64,000 nt of DNA from Plasmopara viticola (Eukaryota; Oomycota; Peronosporomycetes; Peronosporales; Peronosporaceae), in contig MBPM02000030.1 of the NCBI GenBank assembly GCA_001695595.3, positions 434,001-498,000 on the forward strand. Reading direction: 5' to 3'. The position numbers were made by a program, and so were the translations under genes. How positions within the stretch are numbered: position 1 is the stretch's first letter; every line of letters starts with the position of its first letter. A model generated the notes under the pieces. The model saw only the letters and a list, made by a program, of their open reading frames with translations, had not been told where the DNA came from and searched no databases. Positions 1-13,002 of this stretch are shown piece by piece.

Positions 1-39
1 CTTCTCTTGCTCAAGCTCAAGCTCACTGACGGCCCAGCC

Positions 40-879
40 ATGTGTACGAAGCAGTCGGTCGAGTTCGAAAAGCAAGAGAGCACGTGGGTTTATCTGCTTC
101 ATCAACATCAACAGGCACAGCCACTGGCGCCGCAATCGGCTAAATCTTCGCTCTCGCTTCCACCGCTCGTCGATCTAGCGCCCCAGTCGACCCTAGATGC
201 ACTGTGTGACAAGCCCCCGACTTCCCCACGTCTGCTGCTACTGCCTCCGCGACTTGCTAGTGTCACCACGATGAAGCTCTCCTATCAAGACAAGTCGAAC
301 GACCTCGTGGACCTCACTATGCAGGACAGCACTTCTCTAAAATCCGTGTCTTCGCACTACAATAATAACAAACGCACGTGTTTTCCAAAGAAATGTGACT
401 TTCCAATGTGTAAGAACAGCTCACGCAGTCGCGGCTTCTGTTACAGTCACGGTGGAGGCAGGCGCTGCCGTGTAGATGGCTGCAGCAACGGTGCCGTCAG
501 TCGTGATTTATGCAAGCGCCATGGAGGCGGTCGTCGCTGCCGTATCGCTGGATGTACAAGCAGCTCCGAGAGCGGTGGTCTGTGCTACAGCCATGGTGGG
601 GGGCGCCGCTGTAACCTCCCATGGTGTTCAGCGCGAGCTAAAAAGGGTGGCTACTGCGCCCTCCACTTCTCAAGTGATCTAACACCACGAACGGACCGTT
701 CTCCAACTTCAATATCAGAGAATTCGTCGTCGACGGATCCAAATGTTATCGAAACTCTCTTGTCGCTGGCCAACGACCAGGAGAGTGTCACGCACATATC
801 GACCTTGTCGAACGATGCGTCAGTCTCCTCATTAAGCACCATCAAAAGCGCGTACGATATCGCGTCGTTGCTGAACTAA
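40..879 (+). CDS. WRKY19-like Cys/His repeat zinc protein
   Basis: Single-exon protein of about 279 residues starting at the ATG at position 40. The frame is open to the window edge, so a start further upstream cannot be excluded. Residues ~120-220 hold four tandem 24-residue repeats of the form C-X4-C-X9-C-X2-H, the first three followed by the linker GGGRR; the fourth begins CNLPWC. This repeat is the one usually annotated 'WRKY19-like' in oomycete proteomes, although no WRKYGQK sequence is present. The N-terminus is rich in Gln, Pro and Leu and the C-terminus in Ser and Thr, both probably disordered. By family it is a putative zinc-binding nuclear regulator; the target is unknown. It converges on the giant gene that ends at 978, leaving under 100 bp for both 3' ends. 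Confidence 0.85.
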   Translation: MCTKQSVEFEKQESTWVYLLHQHQQAQPLAPQSAKSSLSLPPLVDLAPQSTLDALCDKPPTSPRLLLLPPRLASVTTMKLSYQDKSNDLVDLTMQDSTSLKSVSSHYNNNKRTCFPKKCDFPMCKNSSRSRGFCYSHGGGRRCRVDGCSNGAVSRDLCKRHGGGRRCRIAGCTSSSESGGLCYSHGGGRRCNLPWCSARAKKGGYCALHFSSDLTPRTDRSPTSISENSSSTDPNVIETLLSLANDQESVTHISTLSNDASVSSLSTIKSAYDIASLLN

Positions 880-977
880 TTAAAGCGATGAAGCAAGCGG
901 CGAACGAACCCCTGGCATATTTATAATGTACTTAAAACAAAGCGTTGTGTCAATCAAAGAATGAAAGTTTGTTCACG

Positions 978-3900
978 TTATTGAGCTTTCGGACGCGTCC
1001 AGCTTGTTTCGCCCGATTTTTTATTGTAAAAGTAGACAGTACCAGCTTCGTCGGCCACTTCTTCCCACGGATCTTCAATCTCTAATGTTTCCATCTCTGG
1101 TGCTCGATCAGCCAGCAATTCGAGTAAAATATCGTCCGCTTGCATCTCCAATGGGGGGCCATCGGCGGCTCCAACAACCTGCTGGGTCATGCGATTGTAG
1201 TAACACACTTGACCTGATTCAGCATCGTAGACTTCACTCCAGCATGATGACGCTACTGTCCACTTTTGCGCTTTTCGACCTTCTCGCTGAGCCACAAGGT
1301 TCCAATTGTGCCATTTCGTAGCCTCATGTGTGCGAAGTTCCCCTTCTGTGGCAAAGCTTAAACCCGGACACGTTCGACAAAAGAAAGCCAGACGTGGAGG
1401 AGCAGGATAGTGTACTCGATCAGGCTTGAAGGTAGTGTCATCCAAGTCGAGTTCGTCCTCACTGCTCAGTGCTTCGGGAGCAAGTTGCACAGTCTCGATT
1501 TCCCCTTCTCGCTGGGGCGGCACAATCACAACCACATCTTCTAAGAGACCGAGCAAAGTACGCAACTTCTTGACTTGAAATGTGGCAGGTACGAGAGACT
1601 TGTGCATCGACTTTTCGTACGCTGCAGAAAACTCGTTCAATGGTACTTTGCCGCCCTCGCAACGGCTCACGACCTTGTGAACCTCAAGCTTGAGCAAATG
1701 AAACTCTTGAGCCAGGTACGAGTTGGATAAAATCTTTGCCAGCACAGCCTCTTTTGTTACATGAGCTGAAGAATCTTTTTTCGCATCAACTAACGTCCTT
1801 TCTTGCTTACTTGGATCTGTAACACCTAAAGTTGACGCAAGATCTGGTTGAGAACGTGAAATGTTCTGTTTGGTCATGGGTTCACTCTCGGCACGATCGA
1901 GTGCATCCAGGTCATCCAACACCTTGCGTAAATTAGCTGAAGTCTCCTGAATCTTCGTCATACTCTCCTGTGCCACCTGATACTTGGCACGAGCATCTTC
2001 ATCTGCTTTCGCGGCGTGCTCCTCACAAACTCGTGCAGTCGCTAATTCTTGTCGCATCCGGAGTAAAATTAAACGCTGGGAACTCACTCGCTGCACGGTT
2101 GGGGCAATCTCAGCCGCCCTGGAAGCGTAATTATACGCAGCACGCACCCAGACGCACGTCGCTGCAAGAGCTGGTGATATATTGTACAGTTGAAAGTTGT
2201 TTGGGCGGAGACGCGGGTGGTGAATCACGTGAGTGAGCGAAAGCAAACGATCTCGTCGAATCCCTTCTGCAAACGAGTAAGCATCAAAGAGTGGCAAAAC
2301 GTACAAGGCTTTGACTGCATATTGGTGGATTAAACCTTCTCGATCGCCAAGCACGACATTCTCAGCACTGTTGGACAGCAACCGTAAGACATCTTGACGT
2401 GACGGGAATGCTTCCGGTTCCAATGGTGTCTTAGTTGCTTTGTCACTCGACTGCCGTTTATGCTTCTTGTTCTTTATCAAATGTTTATGTCTCTCTTTCT
2501 CCTCGAGCTCTAATTGGAAGTTGGATGTGAAGTTAAGAAGCACACAAAAAGCTTTCAAAAGCGACATGATCGTGTCGTCTAGCTTGGCTGCTCGAAGACG
2601 GTACCAGTCCGTCGAGTTTAACTCGTGCAGACCATCAACAGATTGTCGATATTTACGTTCAAGTTGCTGCCGATCTTGTCTCCAAAATTGCTCAACTTTC
2701 AGCTGCATAAATTCTTCCTGAGCTTCACCTTCGCTTATTTTGACGGCTAACGTTGCGCTTCGTGATTTCGCTTCTCGCAATGTACGAGCGCAAATCTCCT
2801 GCTCATTTCGCAGTTTCTCCAATTCTGGACTTTGCTCCTCAATCTCTTTGGCGACGGCTGCGTGCTCGTTCAAAGTTTTTTCATACACTTCAACACCAAC
2901 GACAACATTTTGAGTCTTTGCGAGCAAATGCACGACAGCTTTAACAAACGCATCGTCTCGATCGACACCTTCCGGTAACGTAGGCAGCTTTCGCGCTACC
3001 ATAATAGCGTATGGCGTACGAAATTTTTCAATTAGTAGGTTAAGCTCCACTGCGCCCGTACTATCGTTGCGTTCCAGAACACCAAAATACTCCACAAATG
3101 TACTTGTTGCCAGTTTCGAGCTCGATTTGCTTAACCACGCCTTGTGTTCACCTGCTTCCCACCTTCCTGTTCGTTCCAATGGCTTATTTTTTTCATTCGG
3201 GATGGCATCACCGTCAGCACTCCGAGTAATAAATAAACCTTCGCCATGCATTTCGTCATTTTGAAAAGAACCTTCGTACCTGTCACCATTTGGAAACACG
3301 AGAATACCATGTCCATGTCTTCGAGAACGCTGCATTGCACCAGTATAGTGACGTCCGTCTGCAAACTTCACAGTCCCAGATCCGTCAATAAAGCCATCGC
3401 AAAAGTCACCTGAAATTCGGTCGCCATTTGCAAGGACTCGAACGCCATGTCCGTGCCAGAGACCACGACAAAAAGTACCATCGTAGCGAGAGTTGTCCGA
3501 TAGAATTTCTTCACCAGAGCCATGATGACGATCGTGTTCCCAATAGCCTTCGTACATTTCCCCGCTCTCCATTCGTTCGATCCCATAGCCGTGGCGTTTG
3601 CCATCTTTCCACTCCCCAACGTACTCGCCACGGGAAAATGCCATCTGTAGATGCAGGACGCCTAATCCATGAAATTGGCCGCGCCAAACAGTGCCTTCGT
3701 AGATTTGAGTCGCAGGACACGATGTCACACGAAAATCGGAACCACTGGCAGTGAAAGGAGAAAAGAAGTTATCAACGCTTTCGCCTTCCCATATGGTGCC
3801 GTCGCGACAAGTGAACTTTCCCCAGTGTTTGTTTGTTGGCTTACGCGTTTTACGTGATGGATGAGTGTCAGCCCCAGCACTGGAAATGTTGGGCTTAGAG

Positions 3901-5318
3901 CCACTGGCAGTGACATCTTCAACCCACGGCCCTTCGTAGGTGGAACCATTATTGTACTCAATAACTACGTGGCCTTGAATCGAGCCATCCTGGAATTTAC
4001 ACTCTAAACGAACGTACGTATGAGGCACTTCACAATGCTTGAGCTTCTTCACCATGCGTAATTGTTGCCGACTTGTCGGCTCGGCAAGTGATTCCCTATT
4101 ATTTTGAATGACAGCGACGTCTACCTTAGAAACAGGCTTCAATTCTGCAGTTGCTTGACCAGGTGAAGTCGAGTCATTTAAAAAACCACGAGACTGTGTA
4201 GCGTGTTTAGTGTCTGGTTGCTGTTCATCAGTGCCAACGTACGCGGCTGTTTTACCATTCAATAACTGATCGTGTAGCACCAAGTCATGGTTTGAGATCT
4301 GAAGCGAATGCAACGGCATCTTCAGCTCCTCACTGAAAGCATTGTCACCACGAGTGGCCTTTGCATTGGCCATAGTCAACTCTGTTCGTGTCATGGCACT
4401 TTGAGCCATCGCGCTTTTCTGAGCAAGCTCCCACTGATGCATTATTTGCGCCTGCTCTTGCCGCAGTTTCGTCAGTAAGAAAGTCTCGTCGTCTTCATCG
4501 CGTTGCTGTCGTAACTTGTGCCGCTCTGCTAGATGCGTTAGTTGCAGATGCTTGAGTTCAGTTTGCATACTTTTAAGATGTTTTTTTCGTGCCTTCGCCA
4601 TTGCATCCCAGGCATTCAACTCTTCCACTTCACGATCCATACGTAACAACAACTTGCGCACATCGTCTTGATACTGGTCAAGAAGGATACGATGTTTTTC
4701 AAATATATCAGAGCCCTGCTTGTGGATTTCTTGTACAAGAGCACGCAGTCGCTGCGTCCGAATGAGTTGATGGGTAAATGTAACGATAGCTTTTTCAATC
4801 GCCCTCAACCGCTCAAGTTCCTTCTCCATCGTCGTGATCCGTTCATGGGACGACGCAATCAACGTTGCCGTCTTCTCTTGAACCTGCGCCAAGGATATCT
4901 CTGCTTTCTTCCTCTCTCGTTTAAGCGCTTGCTTCTGCCATTCCTCACTGCCACTATCTTTGATGCGTTTCGTCTTAAGCGCGATAAATTCCTGCAATTC
5001 ATCTTGCTCGTGACGCAACACGTCCAGCTGCGCATTCGTCTCCTCTCGAAAAACCTCCAGATCTTGTTCCAGCAAGTAAATGACTTCCAAGACGGCATTG
5101 CGCTGAGCTACATTCACATCGGGAGACTCATAGTCGACTCCAAATAGTGGTGACGGTTTTTTTACTTGGATTTCATGGTCGCGCCGCTCCAACAATTCAC
5201 GCTTGGCTAAGTTTTTTTCTTGGAAACTTCGGCCGCGAGCCAGCCACACACGCTCAGCATCCTGAAGCTTTTGTTCCACGTAAACTTCTTCGTTAATCTG
5301 TGTTTGCTCTCTTTCCAC
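978..5318 (-). CDS. Giant scaffold protein, C-terminal part (coiled coil, MORN repeats, WW domain)
   Basis: Open frame of about 1,446 codons read leftward from 5318. It has no ATG near its beginning: it opens at a GTG, and the first in-frame Met is near residue 165. It is therefore best read as the continuation of the upstream frame that ends in the same place. In order it shows a long charged coiled coil (~1-350), about eight MORN repeats (~430-700, for example [16 protein letters not shown]), more helical sequence with a second coiled coil, a U1-type CxxC...H zinc finger near residue 1330, and a C-terminal WW domain ending in [16 protein letters not shown], with a second degenerate WW-like stretch before it. 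MORN repeats often bind membrane or axonemal partners and WW domains bind proline-rich peptides. A structural scaffold role is inferred; no enzyme motif is visible. Confidence 0.85.
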   Translation of the reverse strand: MEREQTQINEEVYVEQKLQDAERVWLARGRSFQEKNLAKRELLERRDHEIQVKKPSPLFGVDYESPDVNVAQRNAVLEVIYLLEQDLEVFREETNAQLDVLRHEQDELQEFIALKTKRIKDSGSEEWQKQALKRERKKAEISLAQVQEKTATLIASSHERITTMEKELERLRAIEKAIVTFTHQLIRTQRLRALVQEIHKQGSDIFEKHRILLDQYQDDVRKLLLRMDREVEELNAWDAMAKARKKHLKSMQTELKHLQLTHLAERHKLRQQRDEDDETFLLTKLRQEQAQIMHQWELAQKSAMAQSAMTRTELTMANAKATRGDNAFSEELKMPLHSLQISNHDLVLHDQLLNGKTAAYVGTDEQQPDTKHATQSRGFLNDSTSPGQATAELKPVSKVDVAVIQNNRESLAEPTSRQQLRMVKKLKHCEVPHTYVRLECKFQDGSIQGHVVIEYNNGSTYEGPWVEDVTASGSKPNISSAGADTHPSRKTRKPTNKHWGKFTCRDGTIWEGESVDNFFSPFTASGSDFRVTSCPATQIYEGTVWRGQFHGLGVLHLQMAFSRGEYVGEWKDGKRHGYGIERMESGEMYEGYWEHDRHHGSGEEILSDNSRYDGTFCRGLWHGHGVRVLANGDRISGDFCDGFIDGSGTVKFADGRHYTGAMQRSRRHGHGILVFPNGDRYEGSFQNDEMHGEGLFITRSADGDAIPNEKNKPLERTGRWEAGEHKAWLSKSSSKLATSTFVEYFGVLERNDSTGAVELNLLIEKFRTPYAIMVARKLPTLPEGVDRDDAFVKAVVHLLAKTQNVVVGVEVYEKTLNEHAAVAKEIEEQSPELEKLRNEQEICARTLREAKSRSATLAVKISEGEAQEEFMQLKVEQFWRQDRQQLERKYRQSVDGLHELNSTDWYRLRAAKLDDTIMSLLKAFCVLLNFTSNFQLELEEKERHKHLIKNKKHKRQSSDKATKTPLEPEAFPSRQDVLRLLSNSAENVVLGDREGLIHQYAVKALYVLPLFDAYSFAEGIRRDRLLSLTHVIHHPRLRPNNFQLYNISPALAATCVWVRAAYNYASRAAEIAPTVQRVSSQRLILLRMRQELATARVCEEHAAKADEDARAKYQVAQESMTKIQETSANLRKVLDDLDALDRAESEPMTKQNISRSQPDLASTLGVTDPSKQERTLVDAKKDSSAHVTKEAVLAKILSNSYLAQEFHLLKLEVHKVVSRCEGGKVPLNEFSAAYEKSMHKSLVPATFQVKKLRTLLGLLEDVVVIVPPQREGEIETVQLAPEALSSEDELDLDDTTFKPDRVHYPAPPRLAFFCRTCPGLSFATEGELRTHEATKWHNWNLVAQREGRKAQKWTVASSCWSEVYDAESGQVCYYNRMTQQVVGAADGPPLEMQADDILLELLADRAPEMETLEIEDPWEEVADEAGTVYFYNKKSGETSWTRPKAQ

Positions 5319-8300
5319 ACGTTCGTTTCATCTCGTGGTGGAGCATACGACGCGTGACGAGAAACCGGAGCACATCCTGGGATAGCATGCCGACGAGGTT
5401 TGCGAAAGCAGTAATGTCTTGAGAGCTGAAAAATTTCGGCAAAGTAGGCATTTGCTTTCTCTTCAGGCTTCAGATGATTCACTGAAGAATTCCAAAGGTG
5501 GTAGCGAAGTGCTTGCTTTGAAGCAAAAACGTGAGCACAAGAAACAAATGGACAAATAAGAGGAACTGCATGAGTTCGGCAAATGTGTTCTCCGACCTCT
5601 TCAATGGAGCAAAACCCCGTCTTCTGACACACTGTACACGTCAATTGTTCTCGTAGTTGCTGAGCTGCACTATCCTCGCGACTCATGTCGACCAGCTCTC
5701 TTTTTTCTATTAAGCTTGTGTCAAGACGGGGTCGCTGCAGTCGTACTGCAGTCACGTAGCTCACTTCTGTCAAATTTAAAGGCATTCTCGTATACATACT
5801 AGCAAGACCCACGCCCTGAACGTTCTGAGCTGCGACGCGAATGCTCATGGTTTGCGCCCGCTGTGAGAGTATTGGCCATAGCGTCGTATCCGTTGGTGCT
5901 TCCAAGGCCTCAATACGGTCTGCCGGTTCTCCAGAATTCGCGATATGTTGTAAATTGATCGAGTCATTGCTACTTGACACAATTGTTTTGCCTGCAAGAG
6001 CTTGGTCGCCACTCTCGTCTTTCCACTCGACGATGTACTGAAATATTGCTGCACCATTGTCCAGTGGAGCTTCCCAAGCCACATCAACAGCTTTCCCTGC
6101 TCGCCATTTTCGAAATGGTATCGCAGCTATAGCTGCTTTCTGCTGAGCAGCAATAGTGATCTCGGTGAGTGTAAGTGTGCTATGATCGTGCAAGGTTTGT
6201 TCAATCTCCTCTGTCTCTACCAGCCGAATAGTCTCATGCTTGCCATCTTCAATGTAAAACACGTCTGCGGTGCAAGTATCGTACGGGTCTACCGCTTCCA
6301 CTCGTGCTTCGTACCAATTCCTGTCGTCCAGCTCCACCTCTATGAAACAATCAGCCTTCAAAAATTCCAGAGGAGTTTTCTGTGTCGCCACAAGCTGTAC
6401 GTTGACTACAGCATCCGGTTTCTGCTGCTGTAAGACATGAAGTGCGTGGCCTTGAAGTAGCAATTCCGCCTCCTCTTTGCTGACCTGTGCCTTCCCACGA
6501 GCTTCCTCTAGTAGTATTCGAGCTTCTTCACTTTCTCGCCAAGTAATTTCGTGTTCATATCGACTTAGCAAATCGATTGCAGTCTCTTCAAGCCTACTGA
6601 GCTCCTGATGTCGCTTTGCGTATCCTCGAGGACCTTCACGTGTGCGTTTCAAATTGTATACGCCCTGACGTTCCAATAATTGGGCCTCTAGTATCTCTTC
6701 CCGCTCTTGGGCTTTAAGTGCCTTGACAATCTGCAAACTCTTATATCGAGCTTCGACCGAGTTACGCTCAAGCCAATTCCACTTGAAAACACCTTTGGTG
6801 TTCGCAACTGATGCAGCTTCTCCGACAGTTTTTCCAAAATGTGCTTGACCGGTCAAGAAATGAGCTACACCCCAGCCATGTGGGACATTGGCCCGTCGAA
6901 ACTTCAGCGGCTTATCCTCAACATAGTCGTCAGGAGTCCAGACGGCTACCTGGCGCTTTTGAAAGACTCCGTGAACAAGTGCCCAGCCTTCACTAGGACA
7001 GAATGTGGACTTTGCAAGCTGAGGAAAGAAGTATTCACGAGCTGTCGTATGCTCCTCTTTGAAAGCATTGACAAACTCTGCATTGCCGATCAAAGCTGCC
7101 ACTTCCGCTTGTCCGCGGTTTGCTTGTTGCTTAGCGCTCTTCACCGTTGGAGCCTGTTGGACCCAACGCAAAGGACGAAGAAACAATCGATCCATTAAAC
7201 GGGTGAACGGCCCAGAAAGAAGCATGGGCCCGTTCTGCACTTGATCTTTGTTATCTAGGAGGAAAAGCCGCATTAAAAGTTGCTCTACTTCGCGACGTCG
7301 AGCGATGGTCCGCTGAAAGCGATGTATAACTTTCTGGATGCCAAGCGGTTTGTCGGGAAGCCCATGGGGTACATCCATTGGGCGGACGAGTCGAAGCAGC
7401 ACAAGCATTCGAGCTACACGAGTATTCGCACAGCGAAAGGTCTGCAACACGCGGAGCAGACTTTGTTGCCGTCTCGCAGCATTCACTCCTTGAACTTCCA
7501 ATTCTCGCTGGTACTGCAAACGAGCGATATAGACGCGGGCCATACACTGAATGACACGAGCTGCACAATAGCGTTTAGACTCTTGCGCAATGGAAGCGGC
7601 GTACGCAGCGAGCTCTTGCCGCCATTTCGCACTAATCTTTCCATCCAATCCAGCGACGTTAATCGCGTTAGCAGCAGAGAAAGCCAGCTCCGGTACACGA
7701 TGTAAAACACGTTTTTCAGGCTCAACCTTAGTCGCTGGGATCGACAACGGCAAGAACTCTAATTCACCATCTAGATCCATCTTAACTTGCGCCACACCTT
7801 CTAAGAGACTCAAGACAAATGCCGTCTCACCACAGCGTGGGTGACCAGGTAACACTATTCTAACAGCACTACCCCGGTCTACGCAATCGAGATGGCGACG
7901 TTTGTCATCTGCAGTGCTAGCCATTAAGCGCTCAAAGTCACCAAGATATCGTTTGGCAGCCTTTGACTTGCTCTGCAAGCGTGTAAATTTAAATGTTTGA
8001 CGTCGAAGCTGCCCTGTCCTCCCATCCTCCTGACCCTCCAGCTGCTTTACGGCATTGGCATCCACTTTTTTCTTAATTACGTGAAAAAACATTCGCAGCT
8101 CATCAAAATCTTGTCGAACTTCACGAAATACTGAACGAACATCCGTGAGAAAGGTGGCTGGATCAAGTCCAAAGAACGAGAGAAAACTGCGCAAAGCACG
8201 CTGAGTCGGACGATTTGAAGCCCCAAGAGTACGAAGCAACTTTCCTTCAATCGCTCGTCGTGTCAAAACTTCCATGCGCGTAATGTAGCTCCGTCGAAGC

Positions 8301-11300
8301 GCAGCCGTGCGTCTCCGTGCAATGCGTCCTCGATACATGGCCTGCAAACGTAAAGCACAGCGAATCTGGACCAGCACTTTTCTCTGCGAGCTAAACCAGC
8401 GGCGTGCCAAATACCCGCGGATATGACGCTGAATTGTAATGGCTGCCAGGTGTTTCGTGTGCTCAAAAAGTTGACGTTCGTTTTGTCGACGTCTTGCTTC
8501 GGCACGAACAAACTCTTGTTGTTCTGCTTCCTGTTGCTTTGTAAAAAAGTACTTAACTCGTCGCATCTCATTGTACAAATGCCGAGAAGCTACTCCACGC
8601 CATCGACGCTGTAGAACAATGACCATGCGCAACTGAAGTTCCACCCGTTGCGTCTCAGCGTCCTCAATTGCCATCGCTTCTCCCTCCTGTTCTGCTCGTA
8701 AATATTCCCGTAGTCGCTTTTTTCGGGTCGCAGCAAGAAGCAACGCTCGGCCTAATCGTCCACGCCAGGCGTTTTGGATTAACACAGAGGCCCAGACCAT
8801 GTACAAGTAATGATTCTCCACCTGCCGTCGAGTAAAGACACCTCGCCAATACGCTTGGAGTCTCGTTACCATTCGACGAGCATGTTGCAATTCACGGACC
8901 TGGTTGACCCATGCTGTAAACGTAAACGTCAGTTGCAGATTCGTCATCATAATTCGCACACGTTCTCGACAGTGTTTGACATACGCCGTTCGAGCTTTCC
9001 ACGCCGTCAAGACGCGAATCAGTAAACCGTTTCTCAAGAAGGCCAAAGCTCGGCGCTTTCGGTTGCGCAATCCGATCTGTTCTCGAGAGTATTCGTACCA
9101 TGTATCTAAGGCTCTCATGGTCTCCAGCCTTCGAAGTCGTGCTGCAACACACCCGGATACATGTCGAAGTGTCACCAGGTGTTCGTGGTATTGCTGCCAA
9201 CGAAACCAGCATTTAGCCACGATACTGCTAGCGAATTTCGCTAAAGCTCGTCGTTTGGCTCGCTGACCCTGCACAAAGTCCAGCCACGCATTCCAGACCT
9301 GCAGCTTGTCTCGATGCCACACCTTTCTTGCTAATCGCCGATACTTTTCTTGTAGCTGACGCTTACGCTGCGCGTTTTGACGCCACTGGCGAAAGGACCA
9401 GTGCGTTAGGCTCTGTTAAAAGTTACACAAACTAAAGTGAGGCAAAAACAGAGACACATTGACAGATAAAAAAATGATTCGTACCCCACAGACGATGGAC
9501 GCCATTGCCCTAAGCAGAAAAGCCTTTTGCTCCCGCACAAAGTTTAGCCAAAACCGCCAAACCATGCGCTTACTAGCCATATTTGCTCGAGTCTATGATG
9601 CATTGAGCGTAGGTATAAAATTATTAAGTAAGTTGAGCTTTGAAAACGTACTCTGCCTTCCATTTGCGGTGTCGAGTTATGAGCCTCAAGTGGGACTGTG
9701 TTTAAGAAGATTTTGGCCACCAATAATCGACGCCGCTCCTTTTCTTTTGTTAATGTCTTCCAAGTCTGAATGATGCGAGGCAGTATTTGACGTTTCCAGA
9801 ATGCCAATGCTTTCCTTGCACCCTGTCGTTTGTGTTGCACAAACTTTTTCCAAGCAGTAAACATTACTGGCAATCTTCGCTGACCCCAAAACGTTAGTGC
9901 CTTTGCAGAATTATATGCGGCAACACTATGGTTTTTGAGGCGTCGTGTCTCCAAATGCAGCAACTTCCACGCTGTGAGAATCTTGAGCTTGGACTGACTT
10001 GCCCAGTATCTCTGTGCCGTGTGCACTTGTCGCTCATGTCGTCGCTTTCGCCAACGGTACTGCATAAACATGACGGCAAAACGGACCTTTTGTCGGGTGA
10101 TAGCATATGCTAATCGACATCGATAGCCACGGAAATGGCGCTGGATATCCAGCGCAGCACAGAATTGGTTCCACTCGCGCTCATGAATCTCAATCTGTTG
10201 CTCACGAGCTCGAATTCGGGCTCGAAAACGAGCTTGAAGGATTGTAGCTAGCTTAACGCATTTAATTGCATACTCAATCGCTCTCTTTCTGTTTTGCGCT
10301 TTTATTGCTGCACTAGGATCTGAGGCTGCAATTCCCTTAAACTTTGCTTCATAATCAACAATAACTTCGAGCCCGAACGGATTGTCATAACGACATTGCA
10401 GTAAATAGTTCAGGTCTGCAACTTGAATCAATGGGCAACCAAACACATTGAGATGACGTAAATATAAACATTTAGTCCATATATGTGCTAGTCCAGCAGG
10501 ATCAATGCCTTCACTTGACGAAAGATCCACCTCCTCTAGGTGACGCAGTTGACTAGCGAGCATACGACAACACGCTTCATTGAGCTTGTATCGTGGATGA
10601 TACTGAAGCTCGAGGTGGATGAGGTTTACTGGAAGACTCTGCAACCCGCGACTTGTAAGCTCAGTACAACCGGAAAGGTAGAGTTTTTTCAAAGATTTCA
10701 TGACCACGAGAGAGTAAATTGCGAGATCATCGACATTCGCACAGCCTCGAAGATCAAGTACTCGTAAAACCTTATTGTGGCTCGCCAAATTTGTCAGTAA
10801 AGCTCTTGATACGTGCACCTGTCCAGCAAGCCGCAGCTTAGTTAAAAACCGAGCAGACTTGCCAAGTACCACGAGAATTGAGGCAGGAATGACACCAGCT
10901 TTGGAGATATTAAGTGCTGCCAATGTTTGGGAGCATGTGCCAATCACTGCAAGTAGCGCCTTTTCTCCAATGTTAACATTATTAGACAGCGTTAGACGCT
11001 TAAGTGGCTTAAATTTGTTGGAAATTGGGACGTCAGCCATTTTGCTGGCGTATGCAGTAATGCCATCCGTGCGAAAAAATGTGTCAAAGCTGGAATCTGT
11101 AAAGCCCACGCAGCCTGAGAAATTGAGTTTCTCAAGTTTTAACAGTCCGGCTAAAGCAAGTAGCCCCTTGTCAGTGAGTTTCAAACAGTTCGAAGCCTTG
11201 AAGCTTTGCAGGTATGGACACGCCGTCGCGATCCATGAACAGCTTAGATTAGTCAGCAAGCTGCACCCAGAAACGTCTAGTTTGATTAATTTAAGATACG

Positions 11301-12837
11301 TGCTAACTGGTCGATGACCCAAGTCACTGGAGCAAAGACATTCAAGCGAATCGTCCGTAATATTGACGCAATAGCTAACATTTAGCTCTTCAAGTCGTCG
11401 AGGGCTGCTCAAGAACAACTTTTTGATACTAGCGTCAGTAACTCTATGGCAGTGGCGGATAGACAAAGTCTTTAATCTTGCTCCCCATGTCTTCACCAAT
11501 GGTATCAATGCTGCGTCTGAAATATAACGACAGTAATCAAGACGTATTCTTTCCAAATGTTTCGCCTTTTTCAGCAGCTGCAACACGCCCAAGTCGGTCA
11601 CGCGCTCGCACTTTGTCAAATTTAAGCTTAACAATCTCGTAAAAGCTTCACCAACTGCTCCAACAAGATCATCCGTCACAAATGCACTTTCACTCAATGA
11701 CAACTCGCTCAGTAGCTCGCATTGTCGTGCTATGGCATAAAAAGCTGATTTCTACAATGCCATACAGCTGCATCGCGTAAAATGTAGCTTGAGTTGAACT
11801 CAGTGACGTTAAGTTCTCGGAACTCACCGGTATGTTTACGAACTTATCTAAGACGAGACGCTGCAGCTTCGGGCAATGTTCAAGCAACAAGAGAAAGTCT
11901 GTAAATTACAAACATTATGAGAACTAGAGCATCCAACTTTTGTTTAGTAGCGCGCACCTTTAGCCCGTGTGAGTGAAACGAGACCACTTAGATCCAGTGC
12001 CGTGCATTTTCTAGAGAGTTTAAACGCCATTTCCCGAAGCACTGGACCATCCTGTATGCAAAATGGAGTCCAGTCACTCAGATCGATATTCTTTAAAGGT
12101 TTAAACGAATTGAGCTCGTAGAAAAGCTGATCTGGGAGGCAAACATTGTCGCTGGCGATCGTGAGTCGACCAGAATGTTGATTATCTTGCTGTTTAGGTA
12201 CAGTCGCTTCAACACTAGAGGTCCTGTTAAGCAATAAGCATTAATTTATGAGCTCATACGAACCGATTATACCATATCACTGTCGTAGAGTTTACCCTTT
12301 GCAATCTGCCAACAATTGCTCCATAATTACTCGATCTTTGCTTTTGGGGCTCTGGATTCGCGGTAACGAAACAACAGCACCTCGGGTCAACTTGTCCTTG
12401 ATCATGGCGTCCATATATCGTGCAGACGTTTGCAAAGTAATGTGGTCGAACGACCGCGGACGTTTTGAGTGTCTCGTACTCGTCTCTTCAACTGGAAAAA
12501 CTGGCGAATGAAGAAGCTTGCGCTTGTCTCGAAGCATGAGCAAATTGTCATTTGATACAAGTTGTGCAGCTCCTGCACCGACTATTGCAGGGTGTTCAAC
12601 CGGGGCTTGAGCCCAAGACTCAGATTGAAATGATTGCTTGCCTGGCAAAGGGACACCACTCGCGTTTCGCTTCTTTTGAGTGAAATAATGTCGACGTTCA
12701 TCGCTGACGACAGTGTCATCCACTTTGTGACGTGATAAACTTTGTCGTGAAGCTTGTGGAATGAAAAGTGTATGAGAATCTTGCTTGACTGGGCGATCGT
12801 TGAGCACATTCAGGTCAAGGGCGTGGCGTTTGGCCAT
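5319..12837 (-). CDS. Giant scaffold protein, N-terminal part (LRR, SFI1-type and IQ repeats, FN3, C2H2)
   Basis: Exons that I assembled: 12837-12296, 12223-11958, 11898-11828, 11751-9652 and 9412 onward. All junctions are GT-AG and phase-consistent. Protein start is [11 protein letters not shown] basic disordered N-terminus is followed by AMN1/F-box-type leucine-rich repeats (~residues 230-680, repeated L..L.L..C..(I/V)TD), IQ motifs, SFI1-like Trp repeats (A..FW...AW) that continue across the 239-bp intron at 9413-9651, further IQ motifs ([28 protein letters not shown]), a Tudor-like segment, an FN3-like domain and C2H2 fingers. The reading frame then breaks near 5318 and continues in another frame. 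IQ and SFI1 repeats bind calmodulin and centrin, so a basal-body or axonemal scaffold is a reasonable inference. Together with the next part the product would be about 3,800 residues. Confidence 0.85.
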
Positions 12838-12896
12838 TATTGACTTTAACGAAATAATGTCATGTGTCTCTTCAAAACTCTTATTAGAACAGAAGT

Positions 12897-13002
12897 CGGA
12901 TACAACTTAAATAGGCAGATACATACAACAAAGCTGCATTTCTGACTTTCGGATACAACTTAAATAGACAGATACATACAACAAAGCTGCATTTCTGACT
13001 TT
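12897..13002. repeat. Direct tandem duplication, 2 x 53 bp
   Basis: Two head-to-tail copies, 12897-12949 and 12950-13002, almost identical (one substitution seen, ataggcag versus atagacag). The second copy runs into the stop codon of the gene at 13002-13991, so this is a duplicated 3' flank between two same-strand genes. Confidence 0.9.

Noticed and set aside
651..845. Minus-strand open frame inside the WRKY19-like gene
   Set aside because: Antisense shadow; no domain, and the plus strand codes for conserved zinc repeats.
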